Assembly: GCA_001839685.1 (NCBI GenBank)
Contig: MLAK01000533.1
Location: 1 to 64,000 of the forward strand
Origin: Tritrichomonas foetus
Lineage: Eukaryota > Parabasalia > Tritrichomonadida > Tritrichomonadidae
Direction: 5' to 3'
Length of the DNA: 64,000 bases
The notes under the pieces were generated by a model. It was not told where the DNA came from. It worked only from the letters and a program-made list of their open reading frames with translations, and did not search any database. Below, piece after piece: positions 29,224 through 38,842 of this stretch (positions are counted from its first letter, which is position 1; every line of letters starts with the position of its first letter). The translations under genes and the position numbers were made by a program.

Positions 29224-31116
29224 TTATTTCCTTTTTTCTTTTCCTTCTTTGGCTTCCTTTCCTTGTAATCTTACATCAGTTGGAATGATGCGTGTTAGTG
29301 GATTTTCATCATCATCATCAATGACAAAGCAAAGTTCCAGAAGTGTTTGAACTTGTGCAACAGCGACAAGTTTTGCATCTTCTTTTTCATCTTCATTTCC
29401 TCTCTGTTTTGAAGCAGCACTAACCACTTCAACAACTTGGTTCCATAGTGCAATATATGCTGGTATTCCACCACATATTTCAGGACCAATTTTCAACGGC
29501 TTTGGAACACCGTCAATTTCCACAATAAGTGTTTCATTTCGAGCTGCATCTGATTGAATTTCATCCATTGAAATCAATTCAAAAGGTGCATAGTTGAATG
29601 TATCATCAACATCAACAAGCAATGTGTAAAGTTTCGTTGAATCTTCACAAGCTGCAATATAACTTGAATTAGAAAGTGTGAATTTGAAGTATTCAGAAAC
29701 AAAAACACTTTCACCAGCTGATTCAAATCGTCCTGATGGCATGAAGTTTTGATCACAATAATCAAGATGATCAATAACAAAGAAAGTTTCGTCAAAACCA
29801 GCAGCTGCACCAATGAGAACTGGAAGAAATGAAACATTTGTGTACCACTGTGTCAGACACTGTGAATCATTCCAAAACAGATTCAAAAGTTCACCAATTG
29901 CTTGAACATTGTTGAAGAATTCCTTGAATTCGTGTTGAACAAGAAGTGTCTTCTTGAAGTTTGGTGGATCAGAATTCATCACAGAAAGAAGAAACGGTTT
30001 AACATCAGTTTTAATGAGTTTCTTCCAAAGTGGTTTTTGAATGGCAAGACAGTTACAAACAATATCAACCATATCAGTATAGAATTGTGCATAGTCTGTA
30101 AGAGAAATTGAGAGCCTTTTCATATCAAACGCAACAAAGAATTTATGAGCATTTGTTCCAGTTCGAACAAATTCATTTGCAATTTTAGTAGATAAATATT
30201 TCAAGAAAACTGACTTGCCTGAGTTTCTTGGACCAACAATAACACATCTCATGCTGTAACTCAACTCACTGTGTGTTACAAACCTGTGATTTTCGATTAT
30301 TTGGCTGCTGAATTGACGGATATCATCAGCACCAACATATTTTTCAGGAGTTTTTATTTCAAAAAGCTCATCAAATAAATGGCGAATATTTTCAAGCCAA
30401 AACTCATTTTGTTCTTTTGTAATTCGCTCAGAATCAACCAGAAGTACTCTTTCATTAAGTGGTAATGATGTAATAAGTGGCATGATATCATTAACCCAAG
30501 ATTCTTCATCATCCAATACATTGAAGAGTCTTTTTAGAGAATCAGGAAGCTGTTCTGCATATTTTTCAAGTTCTCTAGTTCTTTTCTTTTTTGTGGATTC
30601 TTCTTCTGTTTCTTTTTCAGGTTCGTTTGCTCTTTTCATATTTTTGGTATCTCTCAAGGTGTAGTGGAGTTTTGATTGGTCGACCAAAAGTGGAGACAAA
30701 TTGCCAATTGAAACGATATTTGGTGAAAGTCCAAAAGTTTCATATTTTGGTTCCGCATCTCTGGCTTTTTGACCAGGGGACCTGCTTCTCTTCTCCCCTG
30801 ATGGTCCTTGCTGGCTTGGCGATTTGAAGATCATCGGCGATTGAGGTTTGGGAATCTGCGAGACACTCTGGAAGCCAGGATCTAATGTTGAGGCGTATAT
30901 AATTTCTCCGGGAACAATTTCATGAAGAAATTGAATTAAATGTCCATCTTCAGTATATAACGCTTGAATCGGGTTATTGAGTTTGAACAAAACACGAATA
31001 TTTTTCTTGAGAGTTGGCAAAGAATTCGGAAGTAAAACTTTTTTGGAGGTGTTTGAATTTTCTTTAATACGCACCATTGCGAAGTTCAAAGAAGAAGGAC
31101 ACCTTGATTGAGTCAT
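29224..31116 (-). CDS. P-loop NTPase with N-terminal doublecortin-like domain
   Basis: This 630-residue protein has two recognisable parts. Residues ~14-75 read as a doublecortin/ubiquitin-like fold: an R-I-x(n)-K-K-V-L-L-P strand, then Q-A-L-Y-T-E-D-G-H-L-I and P-G-E-I-I-Y-A-S, the order seen in DCX domains that bind microtubules. A basic, P/S-rich linker with K-K-K-R follows (75-190). A P-loop NTPase core lies at about 280-520, with Walker A GPRNSGKS and a hydrophobic Walker B-like strand FFVIDHLDYCD. The second acidic residue expected after that Asp is His, so hydrolysis may be altered. It may be a STAND-like or ORC/AAA-related ATPase; I cannot place it further. The first ATG is used; Met14 is an alternative. 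Confidence 0.55.
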   Translation of the reverse strand: MTQSRCPSSLNFAMVRIKENSNTSKKVLLPNSLPTLKKNIRVLFKLNNPIQALYTEDGHLIQFLHEIVPGEIIYASTLDPGFQSVSQIPKPQSPMIFKSPSQQGPSGEKRSRSPGQKARDAEPKYETFGLSPNIVSIGNLSPLLVDQSKLHYTLRDTKNMKRANEPEKETEEESTKKKRTRELEKYAEQLPDSLKRLFNVLDDEESWVNDIMPLITSLPLNERVLLVDSERITKEQNEFWLENIRHLFDELFEIKTPEKYVGADDIRQFSSQIIENHRFVTHSELSYSMRCVIVGPRNSGKSVFLKYLSTKIANEFVRTGTNAHKFFVAFDMKRLSISLTDYAQFYTDMVDIVCNCLAIQKPLWKKLIKTDVKPFLLSVMNSDPPNFKKTLLVQHEFKEFFNNVQAIGELLNLFWNDSQCLTQWYTNVSFLPVLIGAAAGFDETFFVIDHLDYCDQNFMPSGRFESAGESVFVSEYFKFTLSNSSYIAACEDSTKLYTLLVDVDDTFNYAPFELISMDEIQSDAARNETLIVEIDGVPKPLKIGPEICGGIPAYIALWNQVVEVVSAASKQRGNEDEKEDAKLVAVAQVQTLLELCFVIDDDDENPLTRIIPTDVRLQGKEAKEGKEKRK

Positions 31117-31521
31117 TTAATCTTATATGTACGAATCAAATTTTGATGTTTCGATTTTGTATAATTCTGAAGAATTATTGAAATATTATTTCAAAAACTT
31201 TAGATGCTCTTTCATATTGCTCACAATTTTCTTTTTGTTGGCAAAATATAATCTAAACGGATGAATATTCTGGAAAAGAATTGTATCATTTTCTATTAAA
31301 CAACCAATTATAAACAGAAAAGAACTACATCATTTTCAATTAAACAGCCAATTATATTTCTATCGCAAAACATACAATTGCCAAACAATCTTACCTTCAA
31401 TGAAAAGTATGAAAAAAGAAAAATATTAATGTGATAAGTTCTATAGTTTATTAACACGAATTAAAAAAACAATACATGTATAAAAAAAATTATTAATATA
31501 ATCATCTTCATCAAACAGTCC
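31117..31521. other. spacer between minus-strand genes
   Basis: AT-rich, no recognised element. A direct near-repeat of ~25 bases (fragments around AACAACCAATTATA and AACAGCCAATTATA, 31300-31356) is the only structure seen. Confidence 0.4.
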
Positions 31522-34500
31522 TTAAGAAAGTTCATCTTTCACTTCCCTAACTACATCTTCTCTTTGTTTTCTCCATTGATTTAATTTGATTTGAGTTTTA
31601 TTCATTGGTTGTGGAATTTTGCCATAGCCTTGTTTGGCAGCAGTAGGTGACAAATTCATATTAGGCTGCATTGTCATATTCATTCCAGGATTCATTCCAC
31701 TCATAGGTATTGGCATATTCATCGGCATGTTCATTGGCATATTCATTGGCATTACCATGTTGTTCATTGTTGCATTAATATTATTCAAATTGGTGAACCC
31801 ATTCATGGGATTGTTAACAGAATTATTTAGGATTGGCATTGCGTTCATGTTGTTTGAAGGTTGCGCCATTTGGATTTGTGTTGCAACCCATCTGTTTGCC
31901 ATTTCGATGTCAATTAATTCATTTCTCATGTTGTCACTTTCACCTTTTACTAGAGAAAGCGCGTCTTCAACACATTTTGCTACATCTTCAAAGGACTCCT
32001 GTCCAACTTCCCTTCTTAAATTGCTAAGTTCTGAAAGAATCCTTTGCCGAATTTTCACAGGTGCTTCAACAGGCATTTCGGTATCTTCCCATTCTCTTTT
32101 CCGTGATTCAAGAGTTTTCATTTGTCGTTCAACACTTTCACGTTCAACGTTTTGATGTGTTGCTCTAGCTTCCAGTTCAACTTGTCTTAATTTTACAGCC
32201 CTCATTCGTTGTTCCATATCAGTTTGTCGTGCAAGTTGGGCATTTCTTAAACTAGAAGTATTGGCTCGTTCTCTTTCAAGTTCTCGAACAACACCTTCTG
32301 CGCTAGTTTTGAAAACACTTCGTAATGAATCCAATTCATCTTGAAGTTGTTTCAATTCAGCCAATCTTGCTTCTGCATATGAATTATGACGTGCATTGCT
32401 TTCGCTTAAAACGGCAGTGAGTGGTTTTGTTTGGTCGTCAATTGCAGATGCAATTTTTCGTGAAAGTGAAGAAGCATTCAAATCAAGTGCTTGCAATGGT
32501 GCTTCAATGATTTGGGATACTTCACTTGAAAGCGATTCTGCATATTCATCGAAGTCTAAATCGAGAATTGTGGATTGTTGTGGCTGGCGCATCATTAGCG
32601 AGAACTCCATTGAGAAGAATCGCCTGAAGTTAGTAATTGAACGATCCAATGATGATGCAAAACGTTGTTCAACAATAGAAGTTGGTGTTGGTCTAATATA
32701 TGCTGGTGGTGGTGAAATATAGATTGGTTGTTGTGGTGGTGAAATTGGAGGCTGATAAGGTGCAGGTGAATATGCTGTGGTGTAAGAAGGAGGTTGCCCG
32801 TATGGAAGATATGGTGATTGTGGATAAGGATATTGCTGTGGTGGTGGTTGTTGTACAGGTGACTGTTGAATTGGAGGCTGTTGCTGTTGAACGGGTTGTG
32901 GTGGTGCAGTCTGAGGTTGTGAAATCGGAGATTGGTAGGGAGGTATTTGTTGTTGTGGCTGATTTGGATATGAATAAGGTTGTTGTGGCTGTTGTTGTTG
33001 AGGAGGAGGTTGCTGGTAGTCGTATTGGTTTGGTGGAGGAGGCTGCTGTACAGGTGGTGGCTGTAATTGATTTGAGGCTTGTTGTGGTTGTTGTAGTTGA
33101 GCTTGTGGTGTAGAAGGAATTGGATTTTGCTGTATTGGCTGTTGGGGATTCGGTAGCTGTTGTTGTTGAATGATTGGCTTTGGTGGTTCTTGTTGCATCT
33201 GTAGTGGTTTCTGTTGAATGGGTTGTTGTAAAACAGGTTGTTGTTGTGCCAAGATTGGCTGCTGTTGAGCAATAATAGGCTGTTGATTTGCCTGTGGTTG
33301 TGGTTGTTGTGCGATGATTGGCTTGGGTGGCTCTGTTGCAATGACAGGTTGTTGAATAGGTTGTTGAGCAATGATTGGTTGTTGTTGTTGTTGTTGCGGT
33401 TGTGATGGTAGTGCTTGTGGTTGTTGTGCAAGAATTGGTTTTTCTTGTAGTTGGGTTGCAAGAGTCTGTTGCTGTTGTTGAATTGGTGGTTTGGATAGAA
33501 TTGGGTTTTGTTCTTCAACTTGTGGCTGTGGTTTTGGCTGTTGCATTTGTGGCTGAGCCAAAATTGGCTGCTGAGGTGGTGGTGAAGGAGCGATCACTGA
33601 TTGTTCGTTGAATTGAGAGTTAAAAACTGGTGATGGTTTGACAGTTTGCTGGTTACCAAGCGGGCTGTTTGCAGATGGAACATGATGTGTACTTGCAATT
33701 TTATGAGGAGTGACTTTGATAGTATTTGGTACTTGAATTGAATTTTGTTTTGCAAGACCTGCCAAAATTGGCTTTTCTTGTTGTTGTCCCAAAATTGGCT
33801 GTTGCTGTGCCGGCTGGTTGGCAAAAACTGGTTTCGATGGTTGACTAGCAATAACTGGTTGCTGATTAGCAATAACTGGTTGTTGACTAGCAATAACTGG
33901 TTGCTGATTGGCAATGATTGGCTTTTGCTGACCCAAAATTGGTTGCTGTTGTGCAAGTATAGGTTGTTGAGCTATTATTGGTTTTTGTGCTGGCGGTTGT
34001 GATGAAACTGCTGCAATATTCAATGGTTTGTTTTGGACAGGAACTGGCACTGGAGGCATTTTGGTAAAAAGTTCAAAAGAAGATGATCCTTGTGATAAGC
34101 TTTGCGGACCACTTAACATACTGTTCTGGTTGGATCCAATTGCATTATTATTTATATTCATATTATTAGCATTACTATTTAAAGCATTTGCACCAATTGG
34201 ATTAGCATTAAAGTTATTGTTGTGATTTGGATTAATATTGACACTGATTGAAGAATTCCCTATCATTGATGGAGCTGCTGATGGAATATTTGAGCGAAGT
34301 TTTACACTCAACACATTCTTCTTTGGAATTGCTGGGATCGGAGGAGGAGGCAAAACGGATGTCATTTCAGATGGCTCAGGTTTGAGTGATGGTGGATCTC
34401 TGTCAAGTTCTTCGATATTATTTATATGCATACTGGATGGGTTTGGTGATGGGTTTTGAGGTTGATTTGTGTTTTTTGATGCATTAAATCCTATTGTCGA

Positions 34501-34830
34501 GTTTTCTATACCTGACGAAGTGTCTTTGGCTTTGTCGACCGTTTTTTTGAGAAGTAAACGACTTCCACCAGAACTAGGCTTTGCCGCGGCCAAAGTTGGA
34601 GGATTATTCATTGGCGCGGCATTAAATCCGAGTCCCATCGGCTTTGGAACTGCTGTATTCGTTGGAACAATAGGAATGTTTGGAAGTTGATTTATCGACA
34701 TTGGAGCAGCTGGCTGAATCGGTGGTTGATTTTCGATCTTCATTTGAGGCTGGTTTTGAGATTCATCGTCGAGGAAGTCTACGTTTTGTTCGTCTTCTGT
34801 ATTAAAACTGAAAGATTCTTCTTGCTCCAT
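31522..34830 (-). CDS. large P/Q-rich protein with C-terminal coiled coil, function unknown
   Basis: This 1102-residue protein is not recognised. Its first ~100 residues include an acidic patch (EDEQNVDFLDDE). About residues 100-710 are a disordered N/Q/P-rich stretch with many near-repeats of the type QQPIIAQQQPILAQ, and later PPPQQ blocks. Residues ~713-1010 turn into a dense heptad coiled coil. A Met/Asn/Pro-rich segment with repeated MNMP follows, then a short charged end. This layout (long disordered half plus terminal coiled coil) is seen in centrosomal/transition-fibre and in transcription scaffolds, but nothing decides between them. CAA/CAG codon runs make it prone to length change. 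The frame is intact. Confidence 0.6.
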   Translation of the reverse strand: MEQEESFSFNTEDEQNVDFLDDESQNQPQMKIENQPPIQPAAPMSINQLPNIPIVPTNTAVPKPMGLGFNAAPMNNPPTLAAAKPSSGGSRLLLKKTVDKAKDTSSGIENSTIGFNASKNTNQPQNPSPNPSSMHINNIEELDRDPPSLKPEPSEMTSVLPPPPIPAIPKKNVLSVKLRSNIPSAAPSMIGNSSISVNINPNHNNNFNANPIGANALNSNANNMNINNNAIGSNQNSMLSGPQSLSQGSSSFELFTKMPPVPVPVQNKPLNIAAVSSQPPAQKPIIAQQPILAQQQPILGQQKPIIANQQPVIASQQPVIANQQPVIASQPSKPVFANQPAQQQPILGQQQEKPILAGLAKQNSIQVPNTIKVTPHKIASTHHVPSANSPLGNQQTVKPSPVFNSQFNEQSVIAPSPPPQQPILAQPQMQQPKPQPQVEEQNPILSKPPIQQQQQTLATQLQEKPILAQQPQALPSQPQQQQQQPIIAQQPIQQPVIATEPPKPIIAQQPQPQANQQPIIAQQQPILAQQQPVLQQPIQQKPLQMQQEPPKPIIQQQQLPNPQQPIQQNPIPSTPQAQLQQPQQASNQLQPPPVQQPPPPNQYDYQQPPPQQQQPQQPYSYPNQPQQQIPPYQSPISQPQTAPPQPVQQQQPPIQQSPVQQPPPQQYPYPQSPYLPYGQPPSYTTAYSPAPYQPPISPPQQPIYISPPPAYIRPTPTSIVEQRFASSLDRSITNFRRFFSMEFSLMMRQPQQSTILDLDFDEYAESLSSEVSQIIEAPLQALDLNASSLSRKIASAIDDQTKPLTAVLSESNARHNSYAEARLAELKQLQDELDSLRSVFKTSAEGVVRELERERANTSSLRNAQLARQTDMEQRMRAVKLRQVELEARATHQNVERESVERQMKTLESRKREWEDTEMPVEAPVKIRQRILSELSNLRREVGQESFEDVAKCVEDALSLVKGESDNMRNELIDIEMANRWVATQIQMAQPSNNMNAMPILNNSVNNPMNGFTNLNNINATMNNMVMPMNMPMNMPMNMPIPMSGMNPGMNMTMQPNMNLSPTAAKQGYGKIPQPMNKTQIKLNQWRKQREDVVREVKDELS

Positions 34831-35805
34831 CGACCGATATTGTTATAAATCTCTTCTCGTTATGGCAGACGTTTATTTTTCTTCATTCCACGAAAAATCC
34901 AAAATTCATGTATCCTAGTTATCAAATTTTTGAATTTGAGTTTAATTATTTAGTGAATTTGAGTTAACCACAAAAAAATTCAATGTATATTTGGATTATG
35001 AAATACTGTTTTTCAATTGTTTACAAAAAATAAATATGGTTTTGAGAATTATTGAAATATTATTCAATGAAACTCGAGAGTCAATTTCAAAGACAGTTTA
35101 TTCATGATGTGTGTCATTATGCTGACGGATTCACATACTAAAATGTGATTTTGATTTGAATATTAAATAATGTATTAATGGATGCAATGAACGCCATACA
35201 GATTGCTGGAAAGTTGTGAGAGATCTAAAATAATTGATCATTCATAATCTATCAAAATGCTTGATTGTTTTGACTAGGATTCATCCTGAAGATCTCAGTA
35301 AGGAAAATATTAGATTAATTTTAAATAACATGAACAGTTCATTTTGACAAATTGTGATTTCTGATTATCTTCGTTTTCTTGTATTGTTTAAGGATTAAAT
35401 TAAATACTATTGACTCAAAAGTGTTTGTATATATAATCAAATTTAAAAGTAGAAGGGAATGAGAAAATTTCAAAAAAACATTGTATCACAAATGTTCTTC
35501 AAAATGATCATATATCTTCCGAGCTTAAATGAACAATTGTGCCATTATTTTATTAATGGTCATTATTAATATAAATTCTGACAAGCAGCAATCACATACA
35601 AAAAATGAATTTCTATAAAACCAGGTAAAATCGCGTAACATTCTCAAAACAAATACCAATTAGATTGAGGGAGCTGTGATGTTTTACTAAAAAAGAATTA
35701 TAATTGCCCAAAATACCGAAAATAATTAAGAAGCAATTTCTTTTTATTTTTTCCATCTATTTTTGAATTGCATCTAGATTTATGTACCTATAGGAAATTT
35801 CATTT
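34831..35805. other. AT-rich spacer before TIR element copy 2
   Basis: Nothing is recognised except the last eight bases (TTTCATTT, 35798-35805), the left target-site duplication of the element. Confidence 0.5.
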
Positions 35806-36318
35806 AGATGTATACAAACCAAATAGTCTTAACGTACGAAATCACTAAAATGATCCTTATCATCAGTATTACTTAATACCATCAGTCAAAAATCAAAACC
35901 CAAATAGCTAAAAGAATGACGAAAATTTCCCTTATCGCAAACTTCGCAAATGGCCGAATTCAAAAATATTTCGAAAATGATTCTGAAGAAGCTATTGTTT
36001 CAGTTTTCGGGTGAACAGCTTTCAGTCAATTGTTAAATCTATTTTTTATAGTTATGAGCCATATTTATTCATAGTTTTGAAATTTTGCAACAATTAAACC
36101 GAAAAAAGAGCGATTTTGGAGAAAGCCTAAAAAAAAATTGTGAGAAGCTTTTTTTCCAAGAATCACAAAGATTATAATACTGCTTCCTATAATTCTATTT
36201 ACACTTCTTCTATCGATTTTTAATTAAAAATCGCGAAAATTTTGATAGTTTTAACTCAGTGATGTTGAATTAATTCAATTTCCATTTGACAAATATGAAT
36301 GTATTGAAATCTTTTCTG

Positions 36319-36323
36319 TCATA
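36319..36323 (+). promoter_or_regulatory. Inr-like site inside TIR element copy 2
   Basis: TCATA with presumed +1 at 36321 lies 15 bases before the ATG of the element's ORF, so the element may be transcribed. Confidence 0.4.
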
Positions 36324-36335
36324 AAATTTTAGTAT

Positions 36336-36758
36336 ATGAAGAAAATAGACTGGCAGTCCTCAACAGCACATTCTCAAGCAGGGATACAGATACAACGATT
36401 GAAAGACCAAATCAAGAAATTGACACAAAAGGCAAATGGCTACCAACTGAAAATGAATGCGATGATTCAAGAATTAAATGCATTGCGTACAGAAAAATCT
36501 TCCTGGAATCAGCACATATTCCAGCAAACAATCCTGGATCAGGAACAAAACGATGTTTCCGAACATTACAATGGGAAAAATGGAACCCAATATGTTTTTT
36601 TCCAGGCTCGATGCCAAGTGAATTTTCTGATGACTCGCCATTTAGATGGCAAAACATTCGTAATCTTCTCATTGATGCCTAAATTTTTTTTATTTATATC
36701 AAAATTATTAATATTTTTTTTTTTATACTTCATTTTTGTATTTTGGAAAACATTATAA
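36336..36758 (+). CDS. element-encoded 140-residue protein, unknown
   Basis: The ORF lies wholly inside the TIR element. Residues 1-75 are hydrophilic and helical, with heptad-like spacing (IQIQRLKDQIKKLTQK and following), resembling a short coiled coil. Residues 75-110 are mixed. The last ~35 residues are hydrophobic, rich in Phe, Ile and Leu and encoded by very AT-rich DNA, so the true protein may end effectively earlier or be membrane-seeking. No transposase motif is visible. It might be a captured host exon or the remnant of a longer element gene. Copy 1 retains the same start but lacks 54 codons in frame. Confidence 0.4.
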   Translation: MKKIDWQSSTAHSQAGIQIQRLKDQIKKLTQKANGYQLKMNAMIQELNALRTEKSSWNQHIFQQTILDQEQNDVSEHYNGKNGTQYVFFQARCQVNFLMTRHLDGKTFVIFSLMPKFFLFISKLLIFFFLYFIFVFWKTL

Positions 36759-37205
36759 TTTTCGATGGAGGGTCATATGATAATAAAAAGCACGATTTAT
36801 GATAAGAAATAATCAAGATATTAATGCTATAAAATCACTTTTTATCTCAATAATTCTCAGAAATTTCTGTGGGGTTTATTTTTTTCTCACAATTTTTTTA
36901 TGGATTTGGTTTTCTCTGTATCTTGATTTTTAAATTATAATATTTATATATTATTAATAGGATTACAATTAAATAATTTTTAGATGACAATAATATCAAC
37001 AATTATTCATTTAGATCTCTCAATAGTCTTCTACATCTAGAGCTAGTTAGTTTGTATACATCTTTTCATTTCGTGAATTGTGATGGAATTCAAAATTATG
37101 GATGATAACTTTTGGAGAGGGAAAGTTTGAATAGAAATTTCTCAATCTTTATTCGATTTTTGTGAGACTTTGTTAGGATTTTGATAATCCAACGATTGTT
37201 CAAAA

Positions 37206-37210
37206 TCATT
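37206..37210 (+). promoter_or_regulatory. Inr-like initiator of the second CAMK-like kinase
   Basis: TCATT with +1 at 37208 lies 11 bases before the ATG at 37219, about 145 bases right of TIR element copy 2. Confidence 0.5.
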
Positions 37211-37218
37211 CGAATTCC

Positions 37219-38478
37219 ATGCAAGAAGAAGATCTCCTCATGAAAGAGGAAGTTGAGGCCCCACAGCAAATTGGGCCTTACCAAATTTTAGAGACAATAG
37301 GTACTGGCGCATTTGCCACTGTTTTTAAAGCAATGCATACGATTACAATGGTCACAGTTGCATTAAAATGCATTCCAAAAAGACAATTGAAAAGCAAATC
37401 CGAATTTGAACTCTTACAAAGGGAAGTCAAATTGATGCGGACGATGGATCACCCCTTTATTGCGTCTTTATTCGAAGTTCTCGATGACGAAAAAAATTTT
37501 TATATCGCAATTGAGTATGTCGAAAATGGAAATTTACTCGATTATATAAACGCCAACAAAGGCCTTCAAGAGCCTGAAGCACGGAAAATATTTTATCAGA
37601 TAATTACCACTCTCGAATATTTGCATATCGAAAGACGAGTCATGCATCGCGATTTAAAAGCCGAAAATGTTCTTCTCGATAAGTTTTTCAATATCAGACT
37701 GGTCGACTTCGGATTGTCCAAAGCATTTACGAAAAATGATCCATTTTTGATGTCAATCTGTGGATCACCGGCTTATGTTTCTCCAGAAATCATCAAAGAA
37801 AAACCGTACACAACTGCTGCAGATATTTGGAGTTGTGGTGTTCTTTTATATGCAATGGTGGTTGGAGTGTTACCATTTAATGGCGACAATATTACGAATT
37901 TACTTGAAACAATTCTGTCTGTCAATCCCCCAATTCCATTAAATCTTTCACCTGAACTCAGACAACTTTTGTTGAGATTATTAAATAAAGACCCAAGAGG
38001 ACGAATTACCATCCAAGAAATAAAAGAGCATCCATGGCTTGCTGATTATGAAGATTCACAAATAATGTCAGATGATTTCGGCTTAATCAAGTCTTTAAAA
38101 GTGATGGATGTTACTTCTTTAGATGCTGGTGTTTTAAACGAAATGAGAGCATTTTCATACGATTTGGGAGGACTTTTACAAGAAATAAAATCATGTAAGA
38201 TCAACTCAAGAACAGCTGCATATAAAATATTAAAAAGACAGAGAACAATAGAAGAAATAAACAACTGGCAGCTTGTGAGGCCATCTAAAATTCAGCATTT
38301 GCGGGAAGAAAAGTTGCCAATGCTAAGTGACAGCTTGATGAGACAGAGCGATGGATCAGACACGCCGCCAAGCAGGAAAATCAATATCAGACAGCCGCGT
38401 TTGCGAAAGAGGGTGAATGAGCCCAGGAAGCCCAATGCCCCTCTAAAGCCGCTTTCACCACTTATACATCTTGTTTGA
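37219..38478 (+). CDS. CAMK-like (CAMKL-type) Ser/Thr kinase
   Basis: This 419-residue kinase has its domain at about residues 20-276. It shows glycine loop GTGAFATV, Lys in ALKCIPK, catalytic HRDLKAENVLL (H143-R144-D145), DFG at D163, and CGSPAYVSPE before an A-D-I-W-S-C-G-V helix. All catalytic residues are present. The C-terminal ~140 residues are basic without a clear UBA or KA1 fold. Overall layout matches the kinase at 11053-12333, but the two differ widely in sequence, so they are not a recent duplication. The nearby TIR element insertion ends upstream of the Inr and does not disrupt it. Substrate and pathway are unknown. Confidence 0.85.
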   Translation: MQEEDLLMKEEVEAPQQIGPYQILETIGTGAFATVFKAMHTITMVTVALKCIPKRQLKSKSEFELLQREVKLMRTMDHPFIASLFEVLDDEKNFYIAIEYVENGNLLDYINANKGLQEPEARKIFYQIITTLEYLHIERRVMHRDLKAENVLLDKFFNIRLVDFGLSKAFTKNDPFLMSICGSPAYVSPEIIKEKPYTTAADIWSCGVLLYAMVVGVLPFNGDNITNLLETILSVNPPIPLNLSPELRQLLLRLLNKDPRGRITIQEIKEHPWLADYEDSQIMSDDFGLIKSLKVMDVTSLDAGVLNEMRAFSYDLGGLLQEIKSCKINSRTAAYKILKRQRTIEEINNWQLVRPSKIQHLREEKLPMLSDSLMRQSDGSDTPPSRKINIRQPRLRKRVNEPRKPNAPLKPLSPLIHLV

Positions 38479-38842
38479 ATTTTTTTGTTTTATTGGAATG
38501 ATATCCAATTATATGTTATATTTAAACTAAATTTCTGAATTTCCCTGTTTGTCTTTCTCCTCTTGTATTATGATAATTAATTGAACAATCTTGAACTATG
38601 AACAAACTAGAATATAGTTGTAATGCCAAAGTTTATTTTATTTTTGTCCTGCTAGATTAAAAGAAATTTTGAAATGAAATCATTCAGAAATTCAATAAGA
38701 TAGATAACCTATTATAAAGGTGTATTTATAATAAAATTAAGATTTCTAATAATTTTATCTTATAATTTTACTAATAAACTTTCATAAGTTCGAGATATGG
38801 AATATACTCCAATAAATTATGAAAAAGTGACAAAATCTCAAA
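38479..38842. other. AT-rich spacer
   Basis: No feature is recognised between the kinase and the MED1-like gene. Confidence 0.4.

Larger units (their letters stand above)
35806..37063 (+). mobile_element. TIR DNA element, copy 2 (1258 bp, longer form)
   Basis: The ends are AGATGTATACAAACCAAATAG and the inverted match of AGATGTATACAAACTAACTAG. TTTCATTT flanks both sides exactly (35798-35805 and 37064-37071), an 8-bp target-site duplication different from that of copy 1. Two copies with different but perfect duplications show independent insertion by a cut-and-paste mechanism. The body is near-identical to copy 1 over its whole length except for the 163 bp missing there. It carries one ORF (36336-36758) preceded by an Inr. 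No DDE transposase is seen, so movement probably depends on an enzyme elsewhere. The right end lies 155 bases upstream of the start of the downstream kinase gene. Confidence 0.9.

Noticed and set aside
32595..33956. N/H/L-rich and V-rich frames within the P/Q-rich gene
   Set aside because: They are shifted or antisense readings of CAA/CAG repeats.
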